Positions 6,929-14,067 of a stretch of 15,890 nucleotides of DNA are shown piece after piece. The DNA lies in NCBI GenBank assembly GCA_017853735.1, contig JAFMJA010000034.1, positions 1 to 15,890 on the forward strand. The letters run 5' to 3'. Positions within the stretch are counted from its first letter, which is position 1; the number at the start of each line of letters is the position of its first letter. The notes beneath the pieces were generated by a model. That model was given only the letters and a program-made list of their open reading frames with translations, was not told where the DNA came from and did no database searches. The stretch comes from Burkholderiaceae bacterium. GTDB lineage: Bacteria; Pseudomonadota; Gammaproteobacteria; Burkholderiales; Burkholderiaceae_C. Position numbers and translations under genes: made by a program.

Positions 6929-6958
6929 TTGATAGTGATTCTCATTTAGTTGTATACT
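6929..6958 (+). promoter_or_regulatory. Sigma-70 promoter of fbpA
   Basis: TTGATA (6929-6934) and TATACT (6953-6958) are separated by 18 bp, each matching consensus at five and four or more positions. Transcription would start near 6965, leaving a leader of about 20 nt before the ATG at 6988. The Fur box overlaps the -35 and the spacer. Confidence 0.75.
6931..6949 (+). promoter_or_regulatory. Fur box controlling fbpA
   Basis: GATAGTGATTCTCATTTAG matches the 19-bp Fur consensus GATAATGATAATCATTATC at 13 of 19 positions by eye, including the TGAT/TCATT core. It lies over the -35 and spacer of the fbpA promoter, so Fur-Fe(II) binding would block RNA polymerase when iron is plentiful. The iron-binding-protein gene immediately downstream makes this the expected control. 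Confidence 0.85.
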
Positions 6959-6987
6959 GCGTGCACGCTTTAGCAACTGAATGCCCC

Positions 6988-8034
6988 ATGTCCCGCTCGT
7001 TCTTTCGCACCCTGATCGCCACCAGCCTGGCCGCCTGCACTGTCGGCCTGACGCTGGCGCAGGAAATCAACATTTATTCAGCCCGCCACTACCCGACCGA
7101 CGAGGCCCTCTACGCCGACTTCACCAAAGCCACCGGCATCAGGATCAACCGGGTCGATGCCGATGACGCCGGCATCCTGGCGCGCCTGCGCGCCGAGGGC
7201 GCGGCCTCGCCGGCCGATGTGATCCTGCTGGTGGATGCCTCGCGCCTGTGGCGCGCCGAGGAAAGCGGGCTGTTCCAGCCAATACGCTCAGCCACGCTGG
7301 AGAACGCCATCCCCGAGCACTTGCGCGCCAAGCCCAATGCCAACGGCGCCAGCGCCTGGTTTGGCCTGTCCACCCGCGCCCGGCTGATCGTCTACAACAA
7401 GAGCATGTTTCAAAAGAAGGAGCTGGCCAATTACGAGGACCTGGCCAACCCCCGCTTCAAGGGCCAGCTGTGCACCCGCTCGGGCGCCCACCCCTACAAC
7501 CTGAGCCTGTTTGGCGCGATGGCCGAGCACCTGGGAGAAGCCAAAGCCGAACAATGGCTGCAAGGTCTGGTGAAAAACATGGCACGCCCCCCCAAGGGCG
7601 GTGATACCGACCAGATCAAGGCGGTGGCCTCTGGCGAATGCGGCGTGGCCATCAGCAACAGCTACTACCTGGCACGGCTGATGCGCTCCGCCAACCCGGC
7701 CGACAAAGCGGTGATGGACAAAGTGGGCGTGGTCTTTCCCAACCAGGCCAGCTGGGGCACCCACATGAACATTGCCGGCGGCGCCGTGGCCCGCCACAGC
7801 AAAAACAGCGCGCACGCCATCCGGTTCCTCGAGTACCTGGCCAGCCCCACCGCGCAAAACCATTTTGCCAATGGCAATAACGAGTGGCCAGCCGCCAAGG
7901 GCATGCGCTTTGACAACGCCGCGCTCCAGGCCATGAGCGATGGCTCCTTCAAGAGCGAGCTGCTGCCGATCAGCGCAGTGGGCAAAAACCAGGTCAAGGT
8001 GCAGCAGATGCTGGACCGGGTGGGCTACAAGTAA
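6988..8034 (+). CDS. fbpA: Periplasmic ferric-iron-binding protein
   Basis: This 348-residue class of extracellular solute-binding protein carries Fe(III) to FbpB. A signal peptide covers about residues 1-24 (MSRSFFRTLIATSLAACTVG...). The mature protein opens EINIYSARHYPTDEALY, where H34 and Y35 match the N-terminal iron ligand region. The twin tyrosines Y226-Y227 in AISNSYYLAR match the paired Tyr ligands of FbpA/FutA proteins. Further landmarks are VDASRLWRAEESGL, SGAHPYNLS and NGNNEWPAA near the C-terminus. The frame is open from a GTG at 6961, but ATG 6988 is preferred because the signal peptide begins there and 6961 would lie at the promoter start point. The gene has its own Fur-controlled promoter. 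The assignment to iron rather than another ligand is well supported by the YY motif plus the Fur box. Confidence 0.93.
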   Translation: MSRSFFRTLIATSLAACTVGLTLAQEINIYSARHYPTDEALYADFTKATGIRINRVDADDAGILARLRAEGAASPADVILLVDASRLWRAEESGLFQPIRSATLENAIPEHLRAKPNANGASAWFGLSTRARLIVYNKSMFQKKELANYEDLANPRFKGQLCTRSGAHPYNLSLFGAMAEHLGEAKAEQWLQGLVKNMARPPKGGDTDQIKAVASGECGVAISNSYYLARLMRSANPADKAVMDKVGVVFPNQASWGTHMNIAGGAVARHSKNSAHAIRFLEYLASPTAQNHFANGNNEWPAAKGMRFDNAALQAMSDGSFKSELLPISAVGKNQVKVQQMLDRVGYK

Positions 8035-8059
8035 GCCAGCGGCGCGCGCTTAGGCGGGC

Positions 8060-9226
8060 TCAGGCGCGCTGTGGTGCCGTCTTGGGCAGAAAGCTCACCA
8101 CCAGGAGGGTGGTGAGCGAAGTGGCCAGCATCACCCAGATCAGGGTGGCAAAGCCGGCGGCCTTCACAATCGGGCCGATCAGCCACACCGCCAGCGAGCT
8201 CGCGCCCAGCACCACGGTCAGACGCATGCCCGAGACGCGCGAGCGCATCGAGTCGTCCACATAGCGCACGATCATGGCGTCGGTAAAGGGAACCGCGCCA
8301 AACACAGCCGCCATAAACAGCAGCTGCGCCAGATAAAACAGCCAGCCCTCAAACTGGTTGGCCAGCAGCAGGCCCAGGCATTGCACCGCGATCACCGAGG
8401 CGTAAAGGGTTTTCAGCGCCACCTTGTCCAGCAGGTGCCCCACCAGCAGCTGGGTCAGCGAGGCAAGCACATACACCAGCGCCAGGGCCAGGCCAATCTG
8501 CGCCGGGTCTTGCGAAATCTGGCTCAGCTTGCTGGCCAGCAGCTCGTAGTTGCCATTGGTGGAAACATTGAACACCACGCTGCCACAGGTGGCCGCCACC
8601 GTCATCACCAGCAGCAGCTTGGCCAGGCTCATGCCCTGGGCCGAGCCCGCGGCCGCTTTTTTCTTGGCCGGTGCCAGCGCCTCACGCGGCGCATAGCGGG
8701 CAAACAACAGCGCGCACAGCAGGCTGACCAGTCCAGGAATCACAAACGCCATGCGCCAGCCAAAATACTTCACCAGCAGCCCGGTGATGGCCGCCGCCAG
8801 CGCCAGCCCCAGGTTGCCTGCCAGGCCATTGACGCCAATGGTCCAGCCCGGGCGCGCCGCGCCTTGCACCAGCATGGGAATGCCCACCGGGTGGTAGATC
8901 GAGGCGGCACAGCCCAGCAGCGCCAGCGCCAGCCCCAGCTGCAGCGGGGTCTGGGTAGCGGCCACGCCCATGGCGGCCAGCCCGATCGCCACAAAAAACA
9001 CAATCATCATCTGGCGCCGCCCCCACAGATCGCCCAGGCGCCCGGCCGGCAGTGAGCCCAGGCCAAAGAATAAAAACGCCGCCACGCTGTAGGGCATCAG
9101 GTCTTCCCAGCGGCCCACGCCAAAGTCCAGCGCGATCGAGGTGACCGCGGTGGCAAAAATCAGCAAAAACATGTGGTCCAGCGCGTGGCCCAGGTTGAGC
9201 AGCAGGGTGGTGGCTTTGTTGTGCAT
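8060..9226 (-). CDS. Major facilitator superfamily (MFS) transporter
   Basis: This 388-residue inner-membrane protein has about 12 hydrophobic segments. The loop between helices 2 and 3 carries MFS motif A as AGRLGDLWGRRQ (61-72). A glycine-rich helix, GVNGLAGNLGLALAAAITG (131-149), resembles the motif C of antiporter members. A charged central loop with PAKKKAAAG near 186-194 divides the two six-helix halves. SIYHPVGIPML (109-119) recalls the fosmidomycin-resistance-like branch, but I would not name a substrate. The gene converges on fbpA (25 bp between stops) and is divergent from the sensor kinase, with a direct repeat in the shared upstream region. It is probably monocistronic. Confidence 0.87.
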   Translation of the reverse strand: MHNKATTLLLNLGHALDHMFLLIFATAVTSIALDFGVGRWEDLMPYSVAAFLFFGLGSLPAGRLGDLWGRRQMMIVFFVAIGLAAMGVAATQTPLQLGLALALLGCAASIYHPVGIPMLVQGAARPGWTIGVNGLAGNLGLALAAAITGLLVKYFGWRMAFVIPGLVSLLCALLFARYAPREALAPAKKKAAAGSAQGMSLAKLLLVMTVAATCGSVVFNVSTNGNYELLASKLSQISQDPAQIGLALALVYVLASLTQLLVGHLLDKVALKTLYASVIAVQCLGLLLANQFEGWLFYLAQLLFMAAVFGAVPFTDAMIVRYVDDSMRSRVSGMRLTVVLGASSLAVWLIGPIVKAAGFATLIWVMLATSLTTLLVVSFLPKTAPQRA

Positions 9227-9238
9227 GGCGCCAACTAT

Positions 9239-9269
9239 AGCGTCTGGCTTCTACATTCCAGCGTCTGGC
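9239..9269. repeat. 10-bp direct repeat, 21-bp period, between divergent MFS and sensor genes
   Basis: AGCGTCTGGC occurs at 9239-9248 and again at 9260-9269. The 21-bp period equals two helical turns, a layout common in operators bound by a dimer or by two protomers on one DNA face. It lies 13 bp upstream of the MFS start and overlaps the region where the MFS promoter should be (a TATAGT-like -10 on the - strand at 9234-9239). Confidence 0.6.
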
Positions 9270-9324
9270 GCAAATCGCCGGGTAGCTGGCGTCGGCTTCA
9301 TGCCATACTGAGCGCACCCTCCTC

Positions 9325-12300
9325 ATGCCAGAACACGCTGCCTTGAAAGACAACGTCTACCCCGCCGCACAGCCCTACGGCCCCACCCCGGCTGAACCGG
9401 CTGCCCTCTCAGCCCATGTCAGGCCTTGGGTCATGCTGGGCGCGCTCTTGCTATTTTTTCTGTTTGCCTATGTCTGCGCCCAATGGGTGATGCGCACTGA
9501 GCTGCAAAAGATTGTTGTCGCCAAGGAAAGCGCCATGCTTGGCTTGATGGCTGATGACGAAATCACGGTTCAACGGCTTAGCACTTTGGCCAAAAACGAA
9601 GCCTTGTTTGTAGCGGCCACACCGCCCATTCAGGGCATAGGCCGCGCCCTGGCAGCCGGCGGGCGTGACCCGCTGGATGGCACCACCCAGCAGGTCTGGC
9701 TGCAAAGGCTGGCAGCCATTGCCCAGGCCTACGTGACCGCCCGCCCCGAGCTGTTTCAGGTGCGACTGATTGGCCTGGCTGATCAAGGGCGTGAGCTGAT
9801 GCGGGTGGAGCAAAACCAGGCAGGCCAGGTGCGTGTGGTGCCCCCCAATGAGCTGCAACAAAAAGGCGCGTATGGCTATTTCAAGCAAGCCCTGGGCCTT
9901 GCGCCTGGCCAGGTAGCCCTGTCACCCCTTGACCTGAATGTGGAGAACGGCCAGATTGAAATGCCGCCTCGGCCCACCCTGCGCGCCAGTGTTGCGGTGC
10001 GCAACGCGAGCAACCAGGTGTTTGGTGTGGTGGTAGTCAACACCCACGCTGCGCCCCTGCTGAGCAATATCTCTTCCACCAGCCTCGCGGGCGCGGTGCA
10101 CTGGGTTAGCAATGCGCAGGGCCACTACCTTGTGCACCCTCAGGTCGAGCAGTCGTTTGCCTACCTGCTGCGGCCACAAACCGCCAAGACCTTCGGACAG
10201 GAATTTACCCTGCGGCCAGACGGGCTGGCGGAGTTGGGCCTGGTGGCACAAGCGGGCACTCAAGTCATGCGCGGGCCCGGCGGGCAAGAATGGCTGATGC
10301 GCTCGAGCACGCTGCTGCCCGCCCAGGCTGACGGCCAGGGCGGCCTGGTACTGCACTCGGGCATCCCGATCAAGTTGCTGCAAGTCCTGGCCTGGCAGGA
10401 TGGCCGCGCCCAGCTCCTGCTGCTCTGGTTTGAGGGTGGCATTGTCATTGGGCTACTGACCTTCATGCTGCTGCACTGGCGGGCACGCACAGGGCTGCGC
10501 TCCCTACGGGGGGCTGGGTTGTCAGAAGAGGGCGCAGCCCCCAAACCGGCGATTGCCCTGCCTCTGCTGGGCAAGCAGCTTGCGCTGCCCATCACTGGCA
10601 ACGGGCTTTTGATCGCGCTTTCCTGGGGTGTGCTGCTGCCCTGGGCCTGGTGGGCCCTGCTCATATTTGTGCCAAGCACCGATTCCATTAGCTTTCCCTT
10701 CATTCTCGGGCTGCTGCCAGTGCTGCTGGCTTCTTGGGCGGGGGGCCTGGCAGCAGGCTTGGTGGCCACCGGGATATCAGTTGTGCTGGGCTTTGACCTG
10801 GCTACGCCCAGCACGCCCCCACTCGATTGGCGTGGCGCTAGCCTGGAGGTCTTCGTGGCGGCAGGCATCACCATGGTGCTGGGGCTGTTGATTACCTTCA
10901 CCCAGGAATCCGTACGCCGCCAGGGCTGGCGGCTGACCCAAGCCAACAGCCGCCTGGCGCGCACCGTTGAGGCGACCCAGCTGGGGTTTTGGGAGTATGA
11001 GCTGACCAACGGCCGGGTCAGCTGGTCCCCCGAGGTACTGGCGTTTCGTGGCCTTCGCGAGGGCGAGTTTGACGGCACCCTGGCCGCCGCCGTGCAATAC
11101 ACCCACCCCGAGGACCGCGAGCGCTTTGCCGCCACCGCGCGCGACGCGCGCCCGAACGAGCCCTACGCCATCGAGTTTCGCGTGCTGCGGCCCGACGGCC
11201 AGATCCGCTGGCTGGAAGCGCGCGGCGTGCTCGAGGCCAACGCCAGCGGCCAGCCGCTGCGCTTTGTCGGCACCGAGGTCGACATTACCGAGCGCAAACT
11301 GGCCGAGGCGGCGCTGCGCGAGAGTAATGCACGCTTTGAGGCCTTGTTCAGCCAGCTGCCGGACAGTTGTTTGATGATCTCGCTCGACAATTTCACGGTT
11401 GCGGACTGCAACCGCGCCGCAGAGCGGCTCTTCGGCGGCAGCCATGCGGACCTGGTGGGCAGGTCATTGGTGGAGCTCTCCGCCTCCACCCAGTCTGGTG
11501 GCGTAGACCTGGCAGAAGCGGCCCAGCGGGTGGTGCATCAAACACAAGCGGAGGGTTTGCTGACGTTTGAGTGGGTACACCGCCGCTTGGATGGCGAAAC
11601 TTTTATTGCGCAAGTCAGCGGGCAGCTGATCGAGCTTGGACAAAAACCGTTCTTTATCGGCGTGCAACGCGACGTGACGCCTCTGCGCAAGGCCGAGGCG
11701 GCGCTGCGCGAGAGCGAGGAGAAATTTCGCACGGCCTTTGCCGAGGCGGCCATCGGCTTTGTGCTCGGCGATGCCCGGAGTGGGGAGATTGTCAGCGTGA
11801 ATACCAAGCTCTGCGCACTCCTGGGCTACACCGAGGCCGAGCTGCTCGGTCGCCACTTCATGGACTTTGTTCATCCCGACGACGCCATGGAACAGGCGGC
11901 ACTGGTCCGCCAGCTGCGGGCGGGAGAAATCGCCTCGTTCGTCGTCGAGAACCGCTATCTGCACCGGGACGGCCACCCGGTCTGGGCGCGCAAGAGTGTG
12001 GCCGCCATCCGTGACCATGCCGGCTCGGTGCGCTGGATCTCAGCCTTGTCGGAGGACATCACCGAGCGCAAGGCGGCCACGGAGAAGCTGGCCAGTGAGC
12101 AGGCACGGCTGCAAGCGGTCATCGATGCCAACCCTGCCGTGATCTATGCATGCCGGGTGGATGGAGATTGGCCGGCGACGTTTATCTCTGCGAACGTGAC
12201 CCAGCAATTCGGCTACTCGCCGCAGGAATGCCTGCACCCCGGCTGGTGGGTGAGCAGCCTGCATCCCGAAGATCGAGACCGTATCCTCGCCGGTGTGGCG

Positions 12301-12606
12301 GCACTGCTGGAGAAAGGCCACCATGTTCATGAATATCGGATGGCGACCAAGGCGGGCGATTGGCGCTGGGTGCATGACGAGTTGGTCCTGACGCGCGACG
12401 CGCAAGACAAGCCCCTCAGCGCCACGGGCGCAATCCTCGACATCACCGAGCGCAAGGCGGCCGAGGCGGCGCTATGGGAAAGCCGCAGGCAGTTGCGCTT
12501 TTTGGCGGACCATGCCCCTGTTCGCATTGCTCACTTTGATGATCAGCTACGTTACCGTTTTGTCAACCAACCTTATGCACTTTTCTTTGGCCATACCCCA
12601 TCCTAA
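9325..12606 (+). CDS. Multi-PAS membrane sensor, N-terminal part of a split sensor kinase
   Basis: This 1093-residue frame encodes a sensor ending at an in-frame TAA. Order of parts: a membrane helix (about 34-56); a periplasmic region to about 363 that looks like a Cache-type sensor (RPELFQVRLIGLADQGRELMRV, later VFGVVVVNTHAAPLL); a helix at about 364-385; and a hydrophobic block (425-526) resembling the DUF4118/KdpD-type membrane domain (FILGLLPVLLASWAGGLAAG). Four complete PAS/PAC units follow (about 544-658, 664-788, 795-915, 923-1044), each ending in a variant of DITERK. A fifth PAS begins at about 1050 and is cut at residue 1093. It lacks any kinase domain; that is in the next frame, in the same phase. 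No Shine-Dalgarno sequence is clear before ATG 9325. The signal sensed is unknown. Confidence 0.88.
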   Translation: MPEHAALKDNVYPAAQPYGPTPAEPAALSAHVRPWVMLGALLLFFLFAYVCAQWVMRTELQKIVVAKESAMLGLMADDEITVQRLSTLAKNEALFVAATPPIQGIGRALAAGGRDPLDGTTQQVWLQRLAAIAQAYVTARPELFQVRLIGLADQGRELMRVEQNQAGQVRVVPPNELQQKGAYGYFKQALGLAPGQVALSPLDLNVENGQIEMPPRPTLRASVAVRNASNQVFGVVVVNTHAAPLLSNISSTSLAGAVHWVSNAQGHYLVHPQVEQSFAYLLRPQTAKTFGQEFTLRPDGLAELGLVAQAGTQVMRGPGGQEWLMRSSTLLPAQADGQGGLVLHSGIPIKLLQVLAWQDGRAQLLLLWFEGGIVIGLLTFMLLHWRARTGLRSLRGAGLSEEGAAPKPAIALPLLGKQLALPITGNGLLIALSWGVLLPWAWWALLIFVPSTDSISFPFILGLLPVLLASWAGGLAAGLVATGISVVLGFDLATPSTPPLDWRGASLEVFVAAGITMVLGLLITFTQESVRRQGWRLTQANSRLARTVEATQLGFWEYELTNGRVSWSPEVLAFRGLREGEFDGTLAAAVQYTHPEDRERFAATARDARPNEPYAIEFRVLRPDGQIRWLEARGVLEANASGQPLRFVGTEVDITERKLAEAALRESNARFEALFSQLPDSCLMISLDNFTVADCNRAAERLFGGSHADLVGRSLVELSASTQSGGVDLAEAAQRVVHQTQAEGLLTFEWVHRRLDGETFIAQVSGQLIELGQKPFFIGVQRDVTPLRKAEAALRESEEKFRTAFAEAAIGFVLGDARSGEIVSVNTKLCALLGYTEAELLGRHFMDFVHPDDAMEQAALVRQLRAGEIASFVVENRYLHRDGHPVWARKSVAAIRDHAGSVRWISALSEDITERKAATEKLASEQARLQAVIDANPAVIYACRVDGDWPATFISANVTQQFGYSPQECLHPGWWVSSLHPEDRDRILAGVAALLEKGHHVHEYRMATKAGDWRWVHDELVLTRDAQDKPLSATGAILDITERKAAEAALWESRRQLRFLADHAPVRIAHFDDQLRYRFVNQPYALFFGHTPS
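11301..11714 (+). repeat. 24-bp exact direct repeat at PAS linkers (390-bp period)
   Basis: The bases at 11301-11324 and 11691-11714 are identical; they encode the AEAALRES linker after PAS units 1 and 2. The 390-bp period is one PAS module. A 15-bp part recurs at 12459-12473. Such repeats could let modules be gained or lost by recombination. Confidence 0.85.
12055..12462 (+). repeat. 24-bp exact direct repeat at PAC ends (384-bp period)
   Basis: The bases at 12055-12078 and 12439-12462 are identical and encode DITERKAA at the ends of PAS units 3 and 4. The 384-bp period is 128 codons, one module. Identity at DNA level, beyond the shared protein motif, suggests fairly recent module duplication or conversion. 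Confidence 0.85.
12604..12606 (+). other. In-frame TAA inside the fifth PAS domain
   Basis: The codons run TCC TAA ATT CTG CGC ATG CAC. Reading through the stop gives a normal PAS passage (ALFFGHTPS-x-ILRMHPREVLGE), and both flanks are in the same frame, so this is a nonsense codon rather than a frameshift. A single base change from GAA (Glu) or CAA (Gln) would create it. Confidence 0.9.
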
Positions 12607-12615
12607 ATTCTGCGC

Positions 12616-13512
12616 ATGCACCCACGCGAGGTACTGGGAGAAACTGCCTTTCTTACGACCGAACCCAAGATGAAGCAAGCACTGGCAGGTGAGGCGGTGG
12701 AGTTTGAACTTTTTTTACCCGACACCTCCCTAGGGCCAAGTTTTGTGCTGGTCAGGTACCAACCCGAGCGGGATGAAAGCGATAAAGTCGTCGGCTTTAT
12801 TTCAGCGAGCGTCGACATGAACGAACGCAAACAGGCCGAGGCTAGGCTGCAGCAGCTGCTGGCCGAGCGCACCACCCTGCTCGACGAGGTGCACCACCGG
12901 GTGAAGAACAACCTGCAGGTGGTCAGCAGCCTCTTGATGCTGCAACAGGGCAGCACCCAGAACCAGGAAGCCGCCGAGCAGTTGCAGCTCAGCCGCGATC
13001 GGGTGGCCGCGATTGCCCAGGTGCATGAGCAGCTCTACCGCACGCAAAATTTTGTGCAGGTGGACTTTGGCGATTACTTGCACGAGCTGCTGGCAGGGCT
13101 GGCCCGCTCCAGCTCGGCCAGCGAGAAAAACATTCAGCTGCAGGTGCTAGGTGGAAAAGTAGTGCTCACCCTTGGCGAGGCGGTTCCCTGCGCGCTGCTG
13201 GTCAATGAGCTGGTGAGCAATGCCTTGAAGCACGCCTTTCCCGCCGGGCGCAGCGGTCGGGTGTGGGTGGAGCTGGCGCTGGGCGAGGACGGCAGCCGCA
13301 CTGTGTGGGTGGGCGATGATGGAGTGGGCTTGGCGCCCAATGCGGATGCCGCCGCGCCTCTGGGGCAGGAGCAAGGGCTGGGGCTGACCCTGGTACGCCG
13401 GCTCAGTGCCCAGCTACAGGGTACTTTCGAGCGCCAAGTCACCGAGGTGGGCACGCTGTGGTGCCTGCGCCTAGGACGTATGATGGAACAGGTTAATTCG
13501 GTATCCCTATGA
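12616..13512 (+). CDS. HisKA_2-type sensor histidine kinase, C-terminal part of a split sensor kinase
   Basis: This 298-residue frame holds the rest of the fifth PAS/PAC (to about residue 75, ending VDMNERKQAEARL), then a HisKA_2 dimerisation/phosphoacceptor region, LLDEVHHRVKNNLQVV (88-103), with the likely phospho-His at H94. It ends with a HATPase: N-box LLVNELVSNALKHAF (194-208), G1 box GDDGVGL (233-239) and GQEQGLGLTLVRRL (250-263). The kinase core is intact. Alone it has no membrane anchor. The start is uncertain: ATG 12616 lies 10 bases after the TAA without a Shine-Dalgarno sequence, and ATG 12817 just before the H-box would give a bare kinase. It may only be made by readthrough or reinitiation. 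Its TGA overlaps the response-regulator ATG by four bases. Confidence 0.85.
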   Translation: MHPREVLGETAFLTTEPKMKQALAGEAVEFELFLPDTSLGPSFVLVRYQPERDESDKVVGFISASVDMNERKQAEARLQQLLAERTTLLDEVHHRVKNNLQVVSSLLMLQQGSTQNQEAAEQLQLSRDRVAAIAQVHEQLYRTQNFVQVDFGDYLHELLAGLARSSSASEKNIQLQVLGGKVVLTLGEAVPCALLVNELVSNALKHAFPAGRSGRVWVELALGEDGSRTVWVGDDGVGLAPNADAAAPLGQEQGLGLTLVRRLSAQLQGTFERQVTEVGTLWCLRLGRMMEQVNSVSL

Positions 13513-13907
13513 AAAAAACAATCCTGTTGGTTGAAGACGAGGCGGTCACTGCATTGGGGCTGGAAAAACTGCTGCTTGGCTGGGGCTTCGATGTGTTAGG
13601 CCCGTGTCTGTCTGGCGAGATAGCACTGGGCATGACCGAGTACCAGCGCCCTGACCTGGCGCTGGTGGATGTGCGCCTTGCCAGCATGATGAGTGGCCTC
13701 TATCTGGCCATGCGGCTGCGTGAGAAATATGGCGTGAGCACGGTGTTTCTTACCGGGCAGAACACCGAGGAAGTGCGCCAGGTTGCCAGGCGGGCTCAGG
13801 CCGTGGCCTTTCTGGTCAAGCCCGTTGCCGACCAGGATTTGCGCAAGACCATTGAGTCCGCGCTAGAGACGCATCCCCGGTTTGACCCGGGCCCGGCGCT
13901 GGATTAG
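13509..13907 (+). CDS. Single-domain (CheY-like) response regulator
   Basis: This 132-residue receiver domain has no output domain. Acidic pair E9-D10 (ILLVEDEA), phospho-acceptor D54 (LALVDVRLASMMSG), T82 (VFLTGQN) and K104 (AFLVKPVADQDL) are all in place, so it should be phosphorylatable. The ATG at 13509 overlaps the kinase stop (ATGA), so it is translationally coupled and is the obvious partner of the HisKA_2 kinase. HisKA_2 kinases are often paired with stand-alone receivers of this type. The output must come through another protein, by phosphotransfer or protein contact; which one is not visible here. Confidence 0.92.
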   Translation: MKKTILLVEDEAVTALGLEKLLLGWGFDVLGPCLSGEIALGMTEYQRPDLALVDVRLASMMSGLYLAMRLREKYGVSTVFLTGQNTEEVRQVARRAQAVAFLVKPVADQDLRKTIESALETHPRFDPGPALD

Positions 13908-13925
13908 CGAGTTTGCGCCGCGGCG

Positions 13926-13948
13926 GCAGGCGATTACGGCCAGCCTGC
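13926..13948 (+). terminator. Weak hairpin after the response regulator
   Basis: GCAGGC (13926-13931) can pair with GCCTGC (13943-13948) around an 11-nt loop, 18 bases after the TAG. There is no T-run, so this is only a weak candidate for the end of the kinase/regulator transcript. Confidence 0.25.
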
Positions 13949-13976
13949 GCCCATCTCCCATCCCTCCCTCCTGCGA

Positions 13977-14005
13977 TTGACAGGGACTGGACCCCACTTC
14001 ACAAT
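13977..14005 (+). promoter_or_regulatory. Sigma-70 promoter of the MASE1 sensor gene
   Basis: A perfect -35 TTGACA (13977-13982) is followed after 17 bp by CACAAT (14000-14005), a 4-of-6 match to the -10. Transcription would begin near 14012, giving a leader of about 56 nt. An imperfect inverted repeat, ATTTG-TG-CAAAT (14017-14028), lies just after the start point and could be an operator. Confidence 0.6.
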
Positions 14006-14067
14006 GCCTTGCGGTTATTTGTGCAAATATAAAAGTGCCTCAGGCGCCAGCAGGGGAAAAACAAATC

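Noticed and set aside
5479..6945. Long open frame on the - strand (488 codons) opposite fbpB
   Set aside because: The translation is low-complexity Gln/His/Gly and has no domain; the + strand permease with two EAA loops explains the region.
8038..8071. GC-rich hairpin between the convergent fbpA and MFS genes
   Set aside because: About 8 bp can pair with one bulge, but the region is GC-repetitive, overlaps the MFS coding end and has no T-run, so it is not convincing as a terminator.
12600..12620. Frameshift as the cause of the split sensor kinase
   Set aside because: Both halves are in the same reading frame and the junction reads sensibly with one codon changed, so a nonsense codon is the simpler explanation.
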